Source: UBA1731 sp964567665
Lineage (GTDB): Bacteria; Verrucomicrobiota; Kiritimatiellia; RFP12; UBA1067
DNA length: 64,000 nt
Reading direction: 5' to 3'
Assembly: GCA_964567665.1 (NCBI GenBank)
Contig: CAZMNN010000008.1
Span: 19,324 to 83,323 of the forward strand
In this document: positions 9,025-18,500 of the stretch, in pieces
How positions within the stretch are numbered: position 1 is the first letter of the stretch
How the letters are laid out: the number at the start of each line of letters is the position of its first letter
Notes under the pieces: generated by a model
The model's input: the letters and a program-made list of their open reading frames with translations, nothing else
What the model was told of the DNA's origin: nothing
Database searches by the model: none
Translations under genes and position numbers: made by a program

Positions 9025-9942
9025 TCACTGTTCATTCTCATTCACGGACGAAAATGCCCCTTCCGGAAGCGGCGCGGGCATTCCGCCGGACTGCACGATC
9101 CTGGAATCCTCAAGCACCTGGCTCCAGTCCGCATACCTCGCGGCCCTGTCCTTGGCGCACATCTTCGACAGAAGGCGCACGAGGCCGGCGGACAGCTCCG
9201 GGACGACGGTGCGCGGATCTGGGGCGGACATCTCCGGCTTGACGTGCGCGGCAAGCGTATCGTCGTTCGAAAGATCCGGAAAGAGTATCTGCCCTGTGAC
9301 AAGCTGGTAGAGCGTTGCGCCCATGCTGTATATGTCTGAGCCGGGGTCGAGATCCGTGTCACCGTATATCTGCTCCGGCGACATGTACGCGGGGGTGCCG
9401 GCGATCACATCCTTCGGCTTGCCGCCCTCGCAGCCGTGCGGGTTTCCGGTGCCGCCGCGCCCCATCACGTGACACAGCCCCATGTCCATTATCTTCACGA
9501 TGCCGTCGCCGCCGACCATCAGGTTGTCGGGCTTGATGTCGCAGTGGACGACCCTGTGCTCGCGCCAGGCGTAGTCGAGCGCATCGGCGACGGAGTCGAG
9601 AACGAGAAGCGCATCGGCCTCCGAGAGGCGCTCCTTTCGTGCAAGGAAAAGCGCAAACGTGTAGCCGTCCACGTAGTCCATAACGAAATAGTAGCGTCCG
9701 TCGCGGCAGTCCGCCTCGTAGGAATGGACGATTCCGGGATGGTCTATCTGCTCCATCACGCGGCTTTCAAGCATGAACTGCCGGATGTCCTCGCCGGATG
9801 CCGCCGCATCCCTGAACATCACCTTGATCGCGACTTCCTTGTTCAGTCCGCCGTGGAACGCGAGCCAGACCTCGCTCATTCCGCCCGTTCCGATCAGATG
9901 CTCGAACCTGACGCCGGGAATCTTTATGGGAGGCGCACCCAT
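9025..9942 (-). CDS. Cytoplasmic Hanks-type Ser/Thr protein kinase
   Basis: 305 residues. The ATG at 9942 shares one base with the upstream stop (TGATG), which fixes the start. Kinase motifs appear in order: glycine loop GTGGMSEVW (18-26), ATP-anchoring Lys40 in VAIKVM, catalytic loop VVHCDIKPDN (about 145), DMG in place of DFG (IMDMGLC), and GTPAYMSPEQ in the activation segment. The HCD instead of HRD makes it a non-RD kinase. No transmembrane helix or extracellular sensor domain follows, so it is soluble and shorter than PknB-type sensor kinases. It sits between a secreted zinc-finger protein and a GH95 enzyme, both probably co-transcribed, which suggests a regulatory link to glycan use (inference). 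Confidence 0.88.
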   Translation of the reverse strand: MGAPPIKIPGVRFEHLIGTGGMSEVWLAFHGGLNKEVAIKVMFRDAAASGEDIRQFMLESRVMEQIDHPGIVHSYEADCRDGRYYFVMDYVDGYTFALFLARKERLSEADALLVLDSVADALDYAWREHRVVHCDIKPDNLMVGGDGIVKIMDMGLCHVMGRGGTGNPHGCEGGKPKDVIAGTPAYMSPEQIYGDTDLDPGSDIYSMGATLYQLVTGQILFPDLSNDDTLAAHVKPEMSAPDPRTVVPELSAGLVRLLSKMCAKDRAARYADWSQVLEDSRIVQSGGMPAPLPEGAFSSVNENEQ

Positions 9943-10520
9943 CAGCGTTTGCGCCCCGTGCCGAAGCACCTCTTGCACAGATTCGCCCGCATCCCCTTGC
10001 ATTCAGGACACGCAATCTTTCCGACACCACGGCATTCCGGACACAGCTTCACGTCCGGCGGCTTCCTGTACGATTGACGCCCCTGCTGCTTCGTCACGAT
10101 CCAGCCGTCCTTGCAGTCCGAGCGCGGACACTCCACTATTCCTGTCGCTACGCACTTGCGGCACTGGACAAGTCCGGTCCATCCGCAGGTCATGCACGGC
10201 GCCTCGGTGCTCGGTTCGGGCTGCGCGAGATTCCACACGATCCGACGTCCGCGCCCCCTTTCGCATATCGGGCATGGCTTGATCTTCACGTCCCAGTGCG
10301 AGCGGTCGTTGATCTTGCCGGTGAACTGTCCGACGTCAGGCGGGCTTGCCTTCAGCGAACCTTTGCCTCGGCACACGGAACACTTTATCTGCATCTTCTC
10401 CGCCGCAAGTCCGGGAGCGGCGGACTTCCCGCCCTCCGCCTTGCCGTCCTTGTCCGGGGCATCCGCCGCAACGCCGCCCATCGCGGCCAGCATCATCACC
10501 ATCAAGCAAATTCGTTTCAT
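9942..10520 (-). CDS. Exported DnaJ-type zinc-finger protein
   Basis: 192 residues from the ATG at 10520 (MKRICLMVMMLAAMGGVAADA signal peptide; a possible second start three codons upstream at 10529). Four or more CxxC pairs follow, several in the CxxCxGxG form of the DnaJ cysteine-rich domain: CSVCRGKG, CPICERGRG, CMTCGW, CRKC, CPECRGVGK, CPECKG and CKRCFGTG. No J domain is present, so it is not a DnaJ co-chaperone. Such domains bind zinc and unfolded or thiol-containing proteins. Being exported while carrying many free cysteines is odd, and a periplasmic zinc-binding or redox role is only a guess. It is the first gene of the unit with the kinase (TGATG overlap) and GH95. Confidence 0.8.
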   Translation of the reverse strand: MKRICLMVMMLAAMGGVAADAPDKDGKAEGGKSAAPGLAAEKMQIKCSVCRGKGSLKASPPDVGQFTGKINDRSHWDVKIKPCPICERGRGRRIVWNLAQPEPSTEAPCMTCGWTGLVQCRKCVATGIVECPRSDCKDGWIVTKQQGRQSYRKPPDVKLCPECRGVGKIACPECKGMRANLCKRCFGTGRKR

Positions 10521-10528
10521 ATCAGGCA

Positions 10529-10534
10529 ATTATA
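10529..10534 (-). promoter_or_regulatory. Extended -10 box, probable leaderless start of the zinc-finger/kinase/GH95 unit
   Basis: Minus-strand TGG-TATAAT with only 8 bases between the box and the ATG at 10520. Transcription starting about 7 bases after the box would give an mRNA with almost no leader. The -35 region (GGATAG at 17 bases) is poor and the TGG extension may compensate. Confidence 0.6.
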
Positions 10535-10602
10535 CCACACAGGCAAAGCAGCTATCCTATCCCATACACCGAACGGCATATCGCACACGCCATTTCATGC
10601 CG

Positions 10603-11469
10603 TCAGTGCGCAAGGAGCCTTATGTATGCCGCAGTCAGCCCCGGACCCCAGAACATCCAGATCAACGTCGCGACTGCGATGAACGGGCCGTACGGCACCG
10701 CCGTGAAGCCGCCGAGCCGCGCCTTGCCGCGCACCATCAGCGCAATTCCGACGACAGATCCAATCACCGAAGACACTATCAGCACGAACAGGACTGCCGT
10801 CGGGCCGAAGAACGCCCCCACCGCACCCATGAGCTTCACGTCCCCGAAGCCGAGAGCATCCTTCCTGAACAGTTTTGAGAACAGCCACCCCATGCCCCAC
10901 AGGAAGAGAAAGCCGAACGCCAATCCGCCCGCACTCCAGCACAGCGCACCAAGCCATGTGCGCTCAAGCTGAAGCTCCGGCAGCAGCACGGACGCGGGGA
11001 CGCCTATCAGCATTCCGCCTATCGTGACGCGATCCGGAAGATAGAAATGCTCAAGGTCGATGAATGAGCCGAGAATCAACCCCGAAATGACGATCCAGCA
11101 CACCGGAACGGCAGGTAGCGCAGAAAGCGGACGCATCGCCAGCACCGGGGCATCGCCAAGCATGGCCGGCATCGCCCACTGGAGATACGCCATCAGGAAC
11201 AGAACACCCCCGATAAGCTCCACAACGGTGTAGCGCATCGATATCGGTCTGCGGCATTTTGCGCACTTCCCGCCGAGCGCGATATAGGAGAGAACCGGAA
11301 TGTTCTGGTACCAGCGGATCGGGGCGTTGCAGTTGGGGCAGTGAGAACCCGGCCTGACGACGCTTTCATTTCGCGGCAGACGCCAAATGCACACGTTCAG
11401 AAAACTTGCGATGCAGCAGCCGAGCGCAAAACTGAAGAATCCGAATATGCAGAAGTACTGGAAATCCAT
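10603..11469 (-). CDS. Prepilin peptidase / N-methyltransferase (A24, PilD-like)
   Basis: 288 residues from the ATG at 11469. Inner-membrane aspartic protease that cleaves and methylates type IV pilin or type II secretion pseudopilins. Visible hallmarks are the N-terminal membrane segment, the cytoplasmic zinc site with two CxxC pairs (CPNCNAPIRWYQ and CAKCRRPISMRY), and both active-site Asp motifs, GSFIDLEHFYLPD and LGFGDVKLMGA, set among about seven hydrophobic segments. Length is typical. No pilin or pseudopilin gene is nearby, so the substrates are encoded elsewhere. The start is chosen because TATAAT (11477-11482) lies just 7 bases upstream, implying a leaderless transcript; earlier in-frame starts would lie upstream of the promoter box. 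Confidence 0.92.
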   Translation of the reverse strand: MDFQYFCIFGFFSFALGCCIASFLNVCIWRLPRNESVVRPGSHCPNCNAPIRWYQNIPVLSYIALGGKCAKCRRPISMRYTVVELIGGVLFLMAYLQWAMPAMLGDAPVLAMRPLSALPAVPVCWIVISGLILGSFIDLEHFYLPDRVTIGGMLIGVPASVLLPELQLERTWLGALCWSAGGLAFGFLFLWGMGWLFSKLFRKDALGFGDVKLMGAVGAFFGPTAVLFVLIVSSVIGSVVGIALMVRGKARLGGFTAVPYGPFIAVATLIWMFWGPGLTAAYIRLLAH

Positions 11470-11476
11470 GCGCGAC

Positions 11477-11482
11477 ATTATA
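11477..11482 (-). promoter_or_regulatory. Extended -10 box of the prepilin peptidase gene (leaderless)
   Basis: Minus-strand TATGG-TATAAT, 7 bases from the ATG at 11469. No convincing -35 box is seen. Confidence 0.6.
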
Positions 11483-11640
11483 CCATACGGAATGATCGCC
11501 ATTCGTATCACGGGAAGTTGCAAGGAAAGCGGAAAGTTGCAACATCTCGTGGGTCAACATGGTGGCGATAAGTATGCCAACGATTCACTTCTTGCCAAAG
11601 CGGCTTAAGGAGGTCTTGACCTGCACTCCTTGCCGACAAC

Positions 11641-11677
11641 CCGCATCTACTGCAATTTACACTTGCCGTAGATGCGG
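11641..11677. terminator. Perfect 10-bp hairpin downstream of the CBM9-like gene
   Basis: Arms 11641-11650 and 11668-11677 are exact complements with a 17-base loop. It lies just beyond the stop of the minus-strand gene ending at 11699. No T run follows, so it may act as an RNA-stabilising stem or a Rho-type end rather than a classic intrinsic terminator. The rest of 11470-11640 holds only the prepilin peptidase promoter and no convincing gene. Confidence 0.4.
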
Positions 11678-11698
11678 ATATCGCAGGAGGCCTTTCAC

Positions 11699-14600
11699 CT
11701 ACTCGGCGGCGCTAAATCGAATCTCGACAAGGGCGAGGTCGTGCTTCGGCAGACTGAACGAAACCGTTCCGTCCGCCACGGCAAGCACCGCCCCCGTCTC
11801 GGCGTTTTTAGCAGAGAGGATAGAGCCGGACTTGAGCGACAGCGAGACAGCGCGGTCGCCGTCGGCCCAGCTGCCGCACACCGCCAACAGCCTGTCGCCG
11901 CGACGGTACACGGACACCAGCACATCCTTGTCGGAACAGACCGTCGGATTGGCTTCATCCCAGTACGCCGTGTAGACGCAATCCTCTGCGCCAATCCCGA
12001 AATCCATGAGCCGGTTGATCACGTCGACAATCGTCTGCGCATCGCTGCCTCGCTGAAGCACGGGGCGCACTTCGTGCACGAGAAGTGAAGCGAGCATCGT
12101 TCGCGTGGCACGAATCCGATCCGGACGCTTCTCCGCGCCGCTGAAGCCCGTGATGCCGTCCAGCGCCGTCGGGAAAAGTCCGCCCTGAAGTCCCTGACAG
12201 ACGGCACGGATGTAGTCCGGCGTGAAGCGCGTCTGGAAGTCGCTTGTCCCGTACTTCCACTCCATGCCCATCGAATTGGCGGCAAATCCCAGAACCGGCA
12301 GGATGTTGCCGTTCGTGTGATGCACCGTGATCCACGGGAATCGTCCGCGCGAAACGAGGACGTTCGCCTGACGGCGGCGATATTCACGCGAGTTCCATAT
12401 TCCGAACGACGGGTGGATGACGCCGTCCTCGTCCACCTTCGCTTCGCCCGTCGCCCAGTTGAAGTTGCAGCAGATGAACGTGTTGTCGTCGTAGATGCCG
12501 CCCATCCCCGCCTCAAGCATCTTGTCGAGATACCAGATGGCATAGTCGGCGTAGGACGGCACGGCGACCTTGCAGTTCTCCCATTCGTCCCTGAACGCCG
12601 CGTATTCGGCCAGCGGCTGTGCGCTGTCCGCATCGCAGGTGTAGAAGTAGAGGATGGGGTCGGGCTGCCCGTGAAGACTTTTTGCCGTATGGAACGCGCT
12701 CCATGTATGCGCCGACACCGTCTTGCGGCGGCCGTCTGCGTCCTTGCGGTTCACCCATGCCGTCTCGGACGATGCATCGCCGCACACGCGGTCGATCCAC
12801 CGCTGGAGATACGCATTGTCGATCCGTCCTGTGTCAATCGTCTCCCGCAGCTTGCGCACATATTCGAAGTCGCCCCATGCCGGATAGCGGGCGGCCCACC
12901 CGGTGAAGTTCCCCCAGTAGAGCGGAGCGGCCAGACAACGCGCCGTCCGTGTACCACGATAGCCGAATCCGTCAGACCAGCCGCGCCAGCCCTTGGGCAT
13001 CGGCTTGACCGGCGACGCCATCAACGCCAATTCAATGCGCCGTCCGGCAATCCTCTTTGCGCCGTTCAGGATGTTCAGCACGATGGACACGTCACCGTTC
13101 CCGCTGCGGTATATCTCCACGGCGTCCCGGCTGTCGGTGTGCGCCCAGCCGAGATCCGTGTCGGCCGCGTAGGCGATGCCCCGCGTATCGGTCCCGATCC
13201 AACAGTACGGAATGAAGTTCGAGACGTGGGTCTGCGGGATGTCGCGGCTCTTGAACACAGCCCCTTCGCCCTTCGGGACGAAACCCGCCGGATTCGCCCT
13301 CACCCCTTCGCCACAGGCGTGGAACAGCGTGGCGTACGCTTTCTTGACCGGAATCTCAAGCCAGATGCGGTCTGCCGCCGCGACATCTCCGAAATCGACG
13401 ATGAACCGCAGCAGACCATCCTGTTCGAGGCTTCCCTTGACGGAGTATCCGACGGCGTCGGCCGAATACTCGGCGCGTGTGTCGGAGATGCGGCGCAGCT
13501 CCGCTTTCGAGCGTCCGCCGGGAAGCGTCCAGCGACGGCCATCCTTTTCCGCGTGAAGCGCAACCGGCGCGGCGAGTATCTGTTCGCCGTCGGCGACAAT
13601 CCACGACGGGAAACCGTTCGCCCCGATCACATACTCGCGCCCGACGCATTTGAGCGTATCTCCGTTCGCCTCAACGGCCGTGAATCCCGGAAGAAGGCGA
13701 TCATCCTTTCCAAGACCAGTCTTGAACCAGGCGTATTTCCTTACCGTGAACTCCTTTTCGAAGATGGCATCCGACGCACCCTTGCGCATCAGCGATGCGA
13801 CATAGTCGCCGTCAGGCAGGTCGACGCCCAACGGCACAACCTTGCGAAGAAGCGTCAGCCCGCCCGTGCCGGAAGAGCAACCGCCTGTGAGGGGCAGCGT
13901 CCCTGCGGCCACCGGCGGCGCACCGACCGCACCGTCTCGCCGCGACACGCTCCAGACAAGTTCAGTCCCCTTGAGCTTCGCCAGATTGCAGGTGATGTCG
14001 GCCACCAGCGCATTCAGCGACGGATACCATCCAAGCGTTCCGCCAACCGGCGAATCGCCTTGCGAAAACGCCTTCACCTCACCGTCGGACAGCGTACGGC
14101 GATACAGCGTCCAGTCCCTGACATCGACGTCCGCCTCGCCGCCGAGCACGAGATCGCCGAGTGCTGCCTTTGACAGATCGGCCGCAAGATCGGTCTCGCC
14201 CTGCTTGATTCCGTTCAAGTAATATGAGATGCGCTTCGGCTCGAAGTTTACGGCAATCACCGCCTCACTGCCGTCGGCAGGACACTTGAACCGCTTGTTG
14301 AGCGCCGGCACATCCTTGAAGTGGTGCGCGAAGAACAACATCGTCCGTCCATTGACGGTATCCTCCTGAAATCCAAGGTAGCCGCTTGGACGGAACTCCG
14401 TGGAGAAATAGCGCCTCCACCCCTTCTTTTCCATCTTCGGCAGAGTGTTCACGCTCATCACAAGCGCACCCGGCACCGGTATCTTCACACCCTTCACGAC
14501 ACCGTGCCTCACACCGGACGCGCCGCTCTCCGCCACAATGTTCGCCTCCGGCGTGTTCCACACAAACTGGACGGCATTCGCCGGACGGCGGTCGAGCGTA

Positions 14601-15325
14601 TGCGCCTTTGCGCTGCGCGACAGGCGCATCTTCGGATATGATGTGGACTCCGCAAATCCGCCGCCAGGTTTCATGAACGGCGCCTGCCTGCCATCTTGCA
14701 GCCTGAAGTTCCGCACCGCGAGAAACGGAAGTTCGCAATTGTCGAACGCCTTGAACCCAAAGGCGGAAGCGGGGATGGCCATCTCAAGCGTCCACACGTC
14801 GTTCGTGACAGACCACGCAACCTTCACCTCGTCCAACCGCCAGTCACGCGCCGGCAACCCGTATCCGGGGCTGTGGTGTCTGCCGAACGAGTCTCCCTTG
14901 TGGTTGACGATCATCTGGAATATTCCGAAGCGCTTTGCCTCGTCGGCGTGACGCATCTCCTTCGGCGGATCGAACCACAACTCCACCGAATCGTCCATCA
15001 CGATTCTGCTCGTCCCCGGCAGACTTCCGGCCGATGTCTCCAAACGTCCGCGCGGCGCGGTTTCGCTCATAGACAGAACATACAGGAACCTGTCGTCCCA
15101 CGAAAAGGCAATCTCCGCCATGCGGGCGTCGACGGGCGTTCCCGCGCCGACGATGCGAAGCGAACGTTCCCACTCGCCGGACGACGCCACGCCATCAACA
15201 GTCGGTGCGACAGCGGCAAACGGCACATCCAGCGCCTGTGCAGCGCCCAAGGCCGCACCGTCAGCATAACTCCGCATAATGCCTGCCGACACGGCAAACA
15301 TCGCAACAACCAGCATCTTCTTCAT
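11699..15325 (-). CDS. Large secreted multidomain carbohydrate-active protein (CBM9-like, ConA-like, putative glycosidase)
   Basis: 1208 residues from the ATG at 15325 (signal peptide MKKMLVVAMFAVSAGIMRSYA). Residues about 35-240 resemble a CBM9-like domain: PTVDGVASSGEWER, then DDRFLYVLSMSE and DDSVELWFDPP. About 260-440 looks like a LamG/concanavalin-type beta-sandwich (ISYYLNGIKQGETDLAADL, LYRRTLSDGEVKAFSQGD). A large C-terminal part (about 450-1200) resembles the uncharacterised DUF6067-type putative glycoside hydrolases, with an aromatic- and Asp-rich core (ILYFYTCDAD, GGIYDDNTF, WITVHHTNGNI). I can name no catalytic residues with certainty. Likely role: binding and hydrolysis of a plant or host glycan. 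A short possible leaderless ORF lies between its promoter and its start. Confidence 0.75.
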   Translation of the reverse strand: MKKMLVVAMFAVSAGIMRSYADGAALGAAQALDVPFAAVAPTVDGVASSGEWERSLRIVGAGTPVDARMAEIAFSWDDRFLYVLSMSETAPRGRLETSAGSLPGTSRIVMDDSVELWFDPPKEMRHADEAKRFGIFQMIVNHKGDSFGRHHSPGYGLPARDWRLDEVKVAWSVTNDVWTLEMAIPASAFGFKAFDNCELPFLAVRNFRLQDGRQAPFMKPGGGFAESTSYPKMRLSRSAKAHTLDRRPANAVQFVWNTPEANIVAESGASGVRHGVVKGVKIPVPGALVMSVNTLPKMEKKGWRRYFSTEFRPSGYLGFQEDTVNGRTMLFFAHHFKDVPALNKRFKCPADGSEAVIAVNFEPKRISYYLNGIKQGETDLAADLSKAALGDLVLGGEADVDVRDWTLYRRTLSDGEVKAFSQGDSPVGGTLGWYPSLNALVADITCNLAKLKGTELVWSVSRRDGAVGAPPVAAGTLPLTGGCSSGTGGLTLLRKVVPLGVDLPDGDYVASLMRKGASDAIFEKEFTVRKYAWFKTGLGKDDRLLPGFTAVEANGDTLKCVGREYVIGANGFPSWIVADGEQILAAPVALHAEKDGRRWTLPGGRSKAELRRISDTRAEYSADAVGYSVKGSLEQDGLLRFIVDFGDVAAADRIWLEIPVKKAYATLFHACGEGVRANPAGFVPKGEGAVFKSRDIPQTHVSNFIPYCWIGTDTRGIAYAADTDLGWAHTDSRDAVEIYRSGNGDVSIVLNILNGAKRIAGRRIELALMASPVKPMPKGWRGWSDGFGYRGTRTARCLAAPLYWGNFTGWAARYPAWGDFEYVRKLRETIDTGRIDNAYLQRWIDRVCGDASSETAWVNRKDADGRRKTVSAHTWSAFHTAKSLHGQPDPILYFYTCDADSAQPLAEYAAFRDEWENCKVAVPSYADYAIWYLDKMLEAGMGGIYDDNTFICCNFNWATGEAKVDEDGVIHPSFGIWNSREYRRRQANVLVSRGRFPWITVHHTNGNILPVLGFAANSMGMEWKYGTSDFQTRFTPDYIRAVCQGLQGGLFPTALDGITGFSGAEKRPDRIRATRTMLASLLVHEVRPVLQRGSDAQTIVDVINRLMDFGIGAEDCVYTAYWDEANPTVCSDKDVLVSVYRRGDRLLAVCGSWADGDRAVSLSLKSGSILSAKNAETGAVLAVADGTVSFSLPKHDLALVEIRFSAAE

Positions 15326-15338
15326 ACGTATGGTTCTT

Positions 15339-15401
15339 TCATTCCACAATGGCACGACGTTCCGCCACTACACAAGCGGTTCCGCCATCCTTAAAATTCA
15401 T
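15339..15401 (-). CDS. Possible leaderless upstream ORF (20 codons)
   Basis: ATG at 15401, 6 bases after TATAAT (15408-15413), then 20 sense codons reading MNFKDGGTACVVAERRAIVE and a TGA at 15339-15341. The stop lies 13 bases before the ATG of the large gene at 15325 and in another frame. It could be a leader peptide that controls or re-supplies ribosomes to the main gene, or simply chance, since any transcript from this box must carry this ATG at its 5' end. Confidence 0.4.
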   Translation of the reverse strand: MNFKDGGTACVVAERRAIVE

Positions 15402-15407
15402 GCGCGT

Positions 15408-15413
15408 ATTATA
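15408..15413 (-). promoter_or_regulatory. -10 box upstream of the CBM9-like gene and its short ORF
   Basis: Minus-strand GATATAAT; the predicted start site falls at or next to the ATG of the 20-codon ORF. The leader to the main ATG at 15325 would be about 75 bases. Confidence 0.55.
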
Positions 15414-15513
15414 TCATCCCCGACCGCACACCCCGAATTGCGGCGCAGAATCACCGCATGGCGACCGTAGACCATGAGCCTCCATACGTGTCGGTTCTGC
15501 GGTTCCCTTATGC

Positions 15514-15542
15514 AAAACGCCCCCTCTGCGACAGAGGGGGCG
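15514..15542 (-). terminator. Intrinsic terminator after the GH116/beta-helix gene
   Basis: Perfect 10-bp stem (15518-15527 with 15533-15542, loop GCGAC on the plus strand) made of five consecutive C/G pairs. In the minus direction it is followed by TTTTGC. It lies about 45 bases past the stop codon at 15588. Confidence 0.85.
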
Positions 15543-15587
15543 CATTGCGTCGGCGGTGCGTATGCACGAACCGCAAGCACAGTCCGA

Positions 15588-18500
15588 TCATTTTCCGATA
15601 AACACGCAGCGGTTGCCGGTTCCGAATCTGTCAACATACGCCTGCGAAACAGGCCCGTAGGTTTCGCGTCCGGTGGACGTCTCGGATATGACGCCGAACT
15701 GACCGCCCTCGCGTCCGATGAACAGGTTGTCCATGAGCGTCGGCATCGAGGACGAACCGTCCTCGTTCTTCAGTCCGCTCCAGATCTGGACAAGCATATC
15801 GCCGGAAGCGCAGAGGATGTTGCCCCTCACAACATAGTTCTTGGCGCGGTTGCGGTTGCCATGCTGCCAAGACTTGATGTGCGCCGCCTCGTTTCGGTCG
15901 GGACGCTGTTCGCAGAATCCAATCCCCGCGTCCAGCATGACGTTCCCGGCGAACAGCAGGTTCTCCATCCGGCTGGGATTCTCGTGCTTCATCGACAGGA
16001 AGTATTCAATCGAGTAGTTGCACTTGTCGAACACGTTGTCAACGTAGCGCACGTTCTTCTGGTCGAAGCGCTCTGCGCCCTTCGGTTCGGGGATTCCGAA
16101 CTGGTGCGTTACGCCAGCATCGTAGATCTGCGAGAAGCAGCTGTTCGTCACAACATAGCCGTCGCATCCTCCGTATATCTCCACACCGTTGCCGTAGCGC
16201 GTGGGATAGTCGCGACCGTAAACGCCCTCGCCCTGGATCGAGCCTCCGATCCAGTCGAATTCGCAGTTGGACACCGTGAGGTTTCTGCACGTCCAGGTTG
16301 AGACACCATGGGCGCCCACGTACTTGACTGCAATGTTGTCAATCGTCACGTCATTCGATCCCTTGATGACAAAGCCGTGGCATTTCACGTTGAACTCGAT
16401 TGACTTGAAGCGAACACCTGGATTCGTCTCGCTGTAGAGATACACCTTGCCCGTGCCGCCCTTGTAGTAGTCGTGCCAGAAGTGGAGATCGGTGTCAAGG
16501 TCACGATACGAGTTGAACGGACGCCCCGTATACTTGTTGAACTTCTCGCCGGTCTTCCTGTCCGTGCGGATCAGGATCTTGATTGCGTGCGCCGCGCCGC
16601 CGTCGAACACGAGCGTCCCGACGTCACGGGTGTCCATCTGATAGGCCCACACACGCGGATTCTCAGTCTGCTCCCACTTGGCGGGATCCGCGCCGTCCGC
16701 CGGCGAACCGAATATGCACGGCTTCGGTCCCGTGCCGTAGGCAGTGTATGTGACGCCGCTCCTGACGGACACGGAACCGCGATACACTCCGCCGCGCTCA
16801 AAAAGCACGAACGAACCGGGTGCGAGATTTTCGTGCTCCAGCCGCGCCGCAGTGCGCCATGCGGTCTGCGGCGTCAGCCCGTCCGCCGCATCGTCCCCCG
16901 ATTTCTCCGAGATGTAGCGTTTCGGTGCGTCCGCCGGCACTGCGCGGTTCGGCGTCGCCAGAATCTCGGCGACACGCTTCGCGGCCTGTGCGCGAACCGC
17001 TGCATACGGATCCTTGGAATTGGCGATTGCCTCAAGGGCGGCATCAACGCCAAACGCGGCATTGGCGGACAACCTGTACGCCTCAAGAACCGTCCAGGCG
17101 GCGAGCGCCCGCACATAGTGATGGCCGCATTCGGCTTCGTTGAACGGGCTGCGCTTGCGTCCGTCGTAGCGGGAGCGGATGTCCCGCACAACCTTCTCGG
17201 CGGCGGAGAAATCTCCGCGCTGCGCCAGGCTTGCCGCTACGACATACTCGAATCCGGTCATGTTTTCGCCATAGTACGGGAACGGAACCTCCGGCATCCG
17301 GCCTTTCGGATACCAAGCCATCTTGAGGGCCTCCTCCTCCGGGAACGCATAGTCGCGGCCGCAGTTGTACGTTGCGCCTACGTTGGAGCTGGAATTGAGC
17401 CGCAGTATGGACTTGAGGGCCGTTTTCGCGTTGGCTTCATCCGCCACCGCTCCAAGTCCGACATGGCGCGACGCATAGTCGCCGAGCAGCTGATCCACAA
17501 GGCAGCCAGCGGCGAGCTGGAAATCCGGATTGGAGAGATCCTTCGCGTTCCCGACGCTTATGCCGTCCGCAATCGGCCCCTTCGGCGGCACGACGTGATG
17601 CTCGTAGTATTCGCCGTTGAACAGGTTCTTCTCCGTCCATGCGCCGCCTCTTTCGGCCAAGGCACGGCACTCCCTTGCGAATGGCGCATCGTTGACGGCA
17701 TCGGCCATTGCCGCAATCGCCTTGAGCGCGGCGATATACAGAAACTCCATCTGCGGATTCGGGCCGTAGTACTCCACATCCATCGTATTGTGCTGACAGC
17801 CTTCCATCACGCCGTCCTTGTCGGCGTCCCATCCACCCGGAATCCAGCAGAACTCCATCGCCTTGCGGATCTTCGGGTAGAGGCCGCGCATCCATGCGTC
17901 ATCGCCCGTCTTGCGCCAGTTCTCGTAGGCCTTGATGATGCACTGCATCTGTCCGTCGGCGCAGGCGATCGTGCGACGCGCCTTCGTCGCGAGAGGCAGA
18001 CCCACGCGGAACGAGATGTGCCCCGTATTCTGATCCATCTGCGGGCCGAACTGGAGTTCTGTCATGTCCTTCGCGAGTGACGGCCAGATGTCGATGAGCG
18101 CGTGTTCGTACCCCCATACGTGTGTGCAGCTCCCGTAGCAGCTGCCCTGCGTGTCGGCGCATCCCTCCCAGCCGAAGAAGTGTCCGTCAGCAGTCCTGAA
18201 GCAAGTCTCCGTGCGGAAGGTGGAAAGGTTGAAGAGCGCGGCCTCCTTGACCACGTCGGGCGCAGGGACGGAAAGGACCTCCCTGACGAACGACACCGTC
18301 TTCGCCTCAAGTTCCTCAAGCCCGGAGAGCAGCCGTTCCGCCGCGCTGTCGGCCGTCGGGTAGACCGTCGCATAGTGGTTGCCAACGTCCGCCGCGCCGT
18401 CCGAGAACGTCTCCCACCATGTCGGACGATGCGGATAGCGCCATCCGACAACGAACGGAACGCGCAGTGTCTCTCCAGCGGACAGCGTGAACGAAACGCA

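Noticed and set aside
9942..10520. DnaJ co-chaperone
   Set aside because: The CxxCxGxG repeats fit, but there is no J domain with HPD and the protein has a signal peptide.
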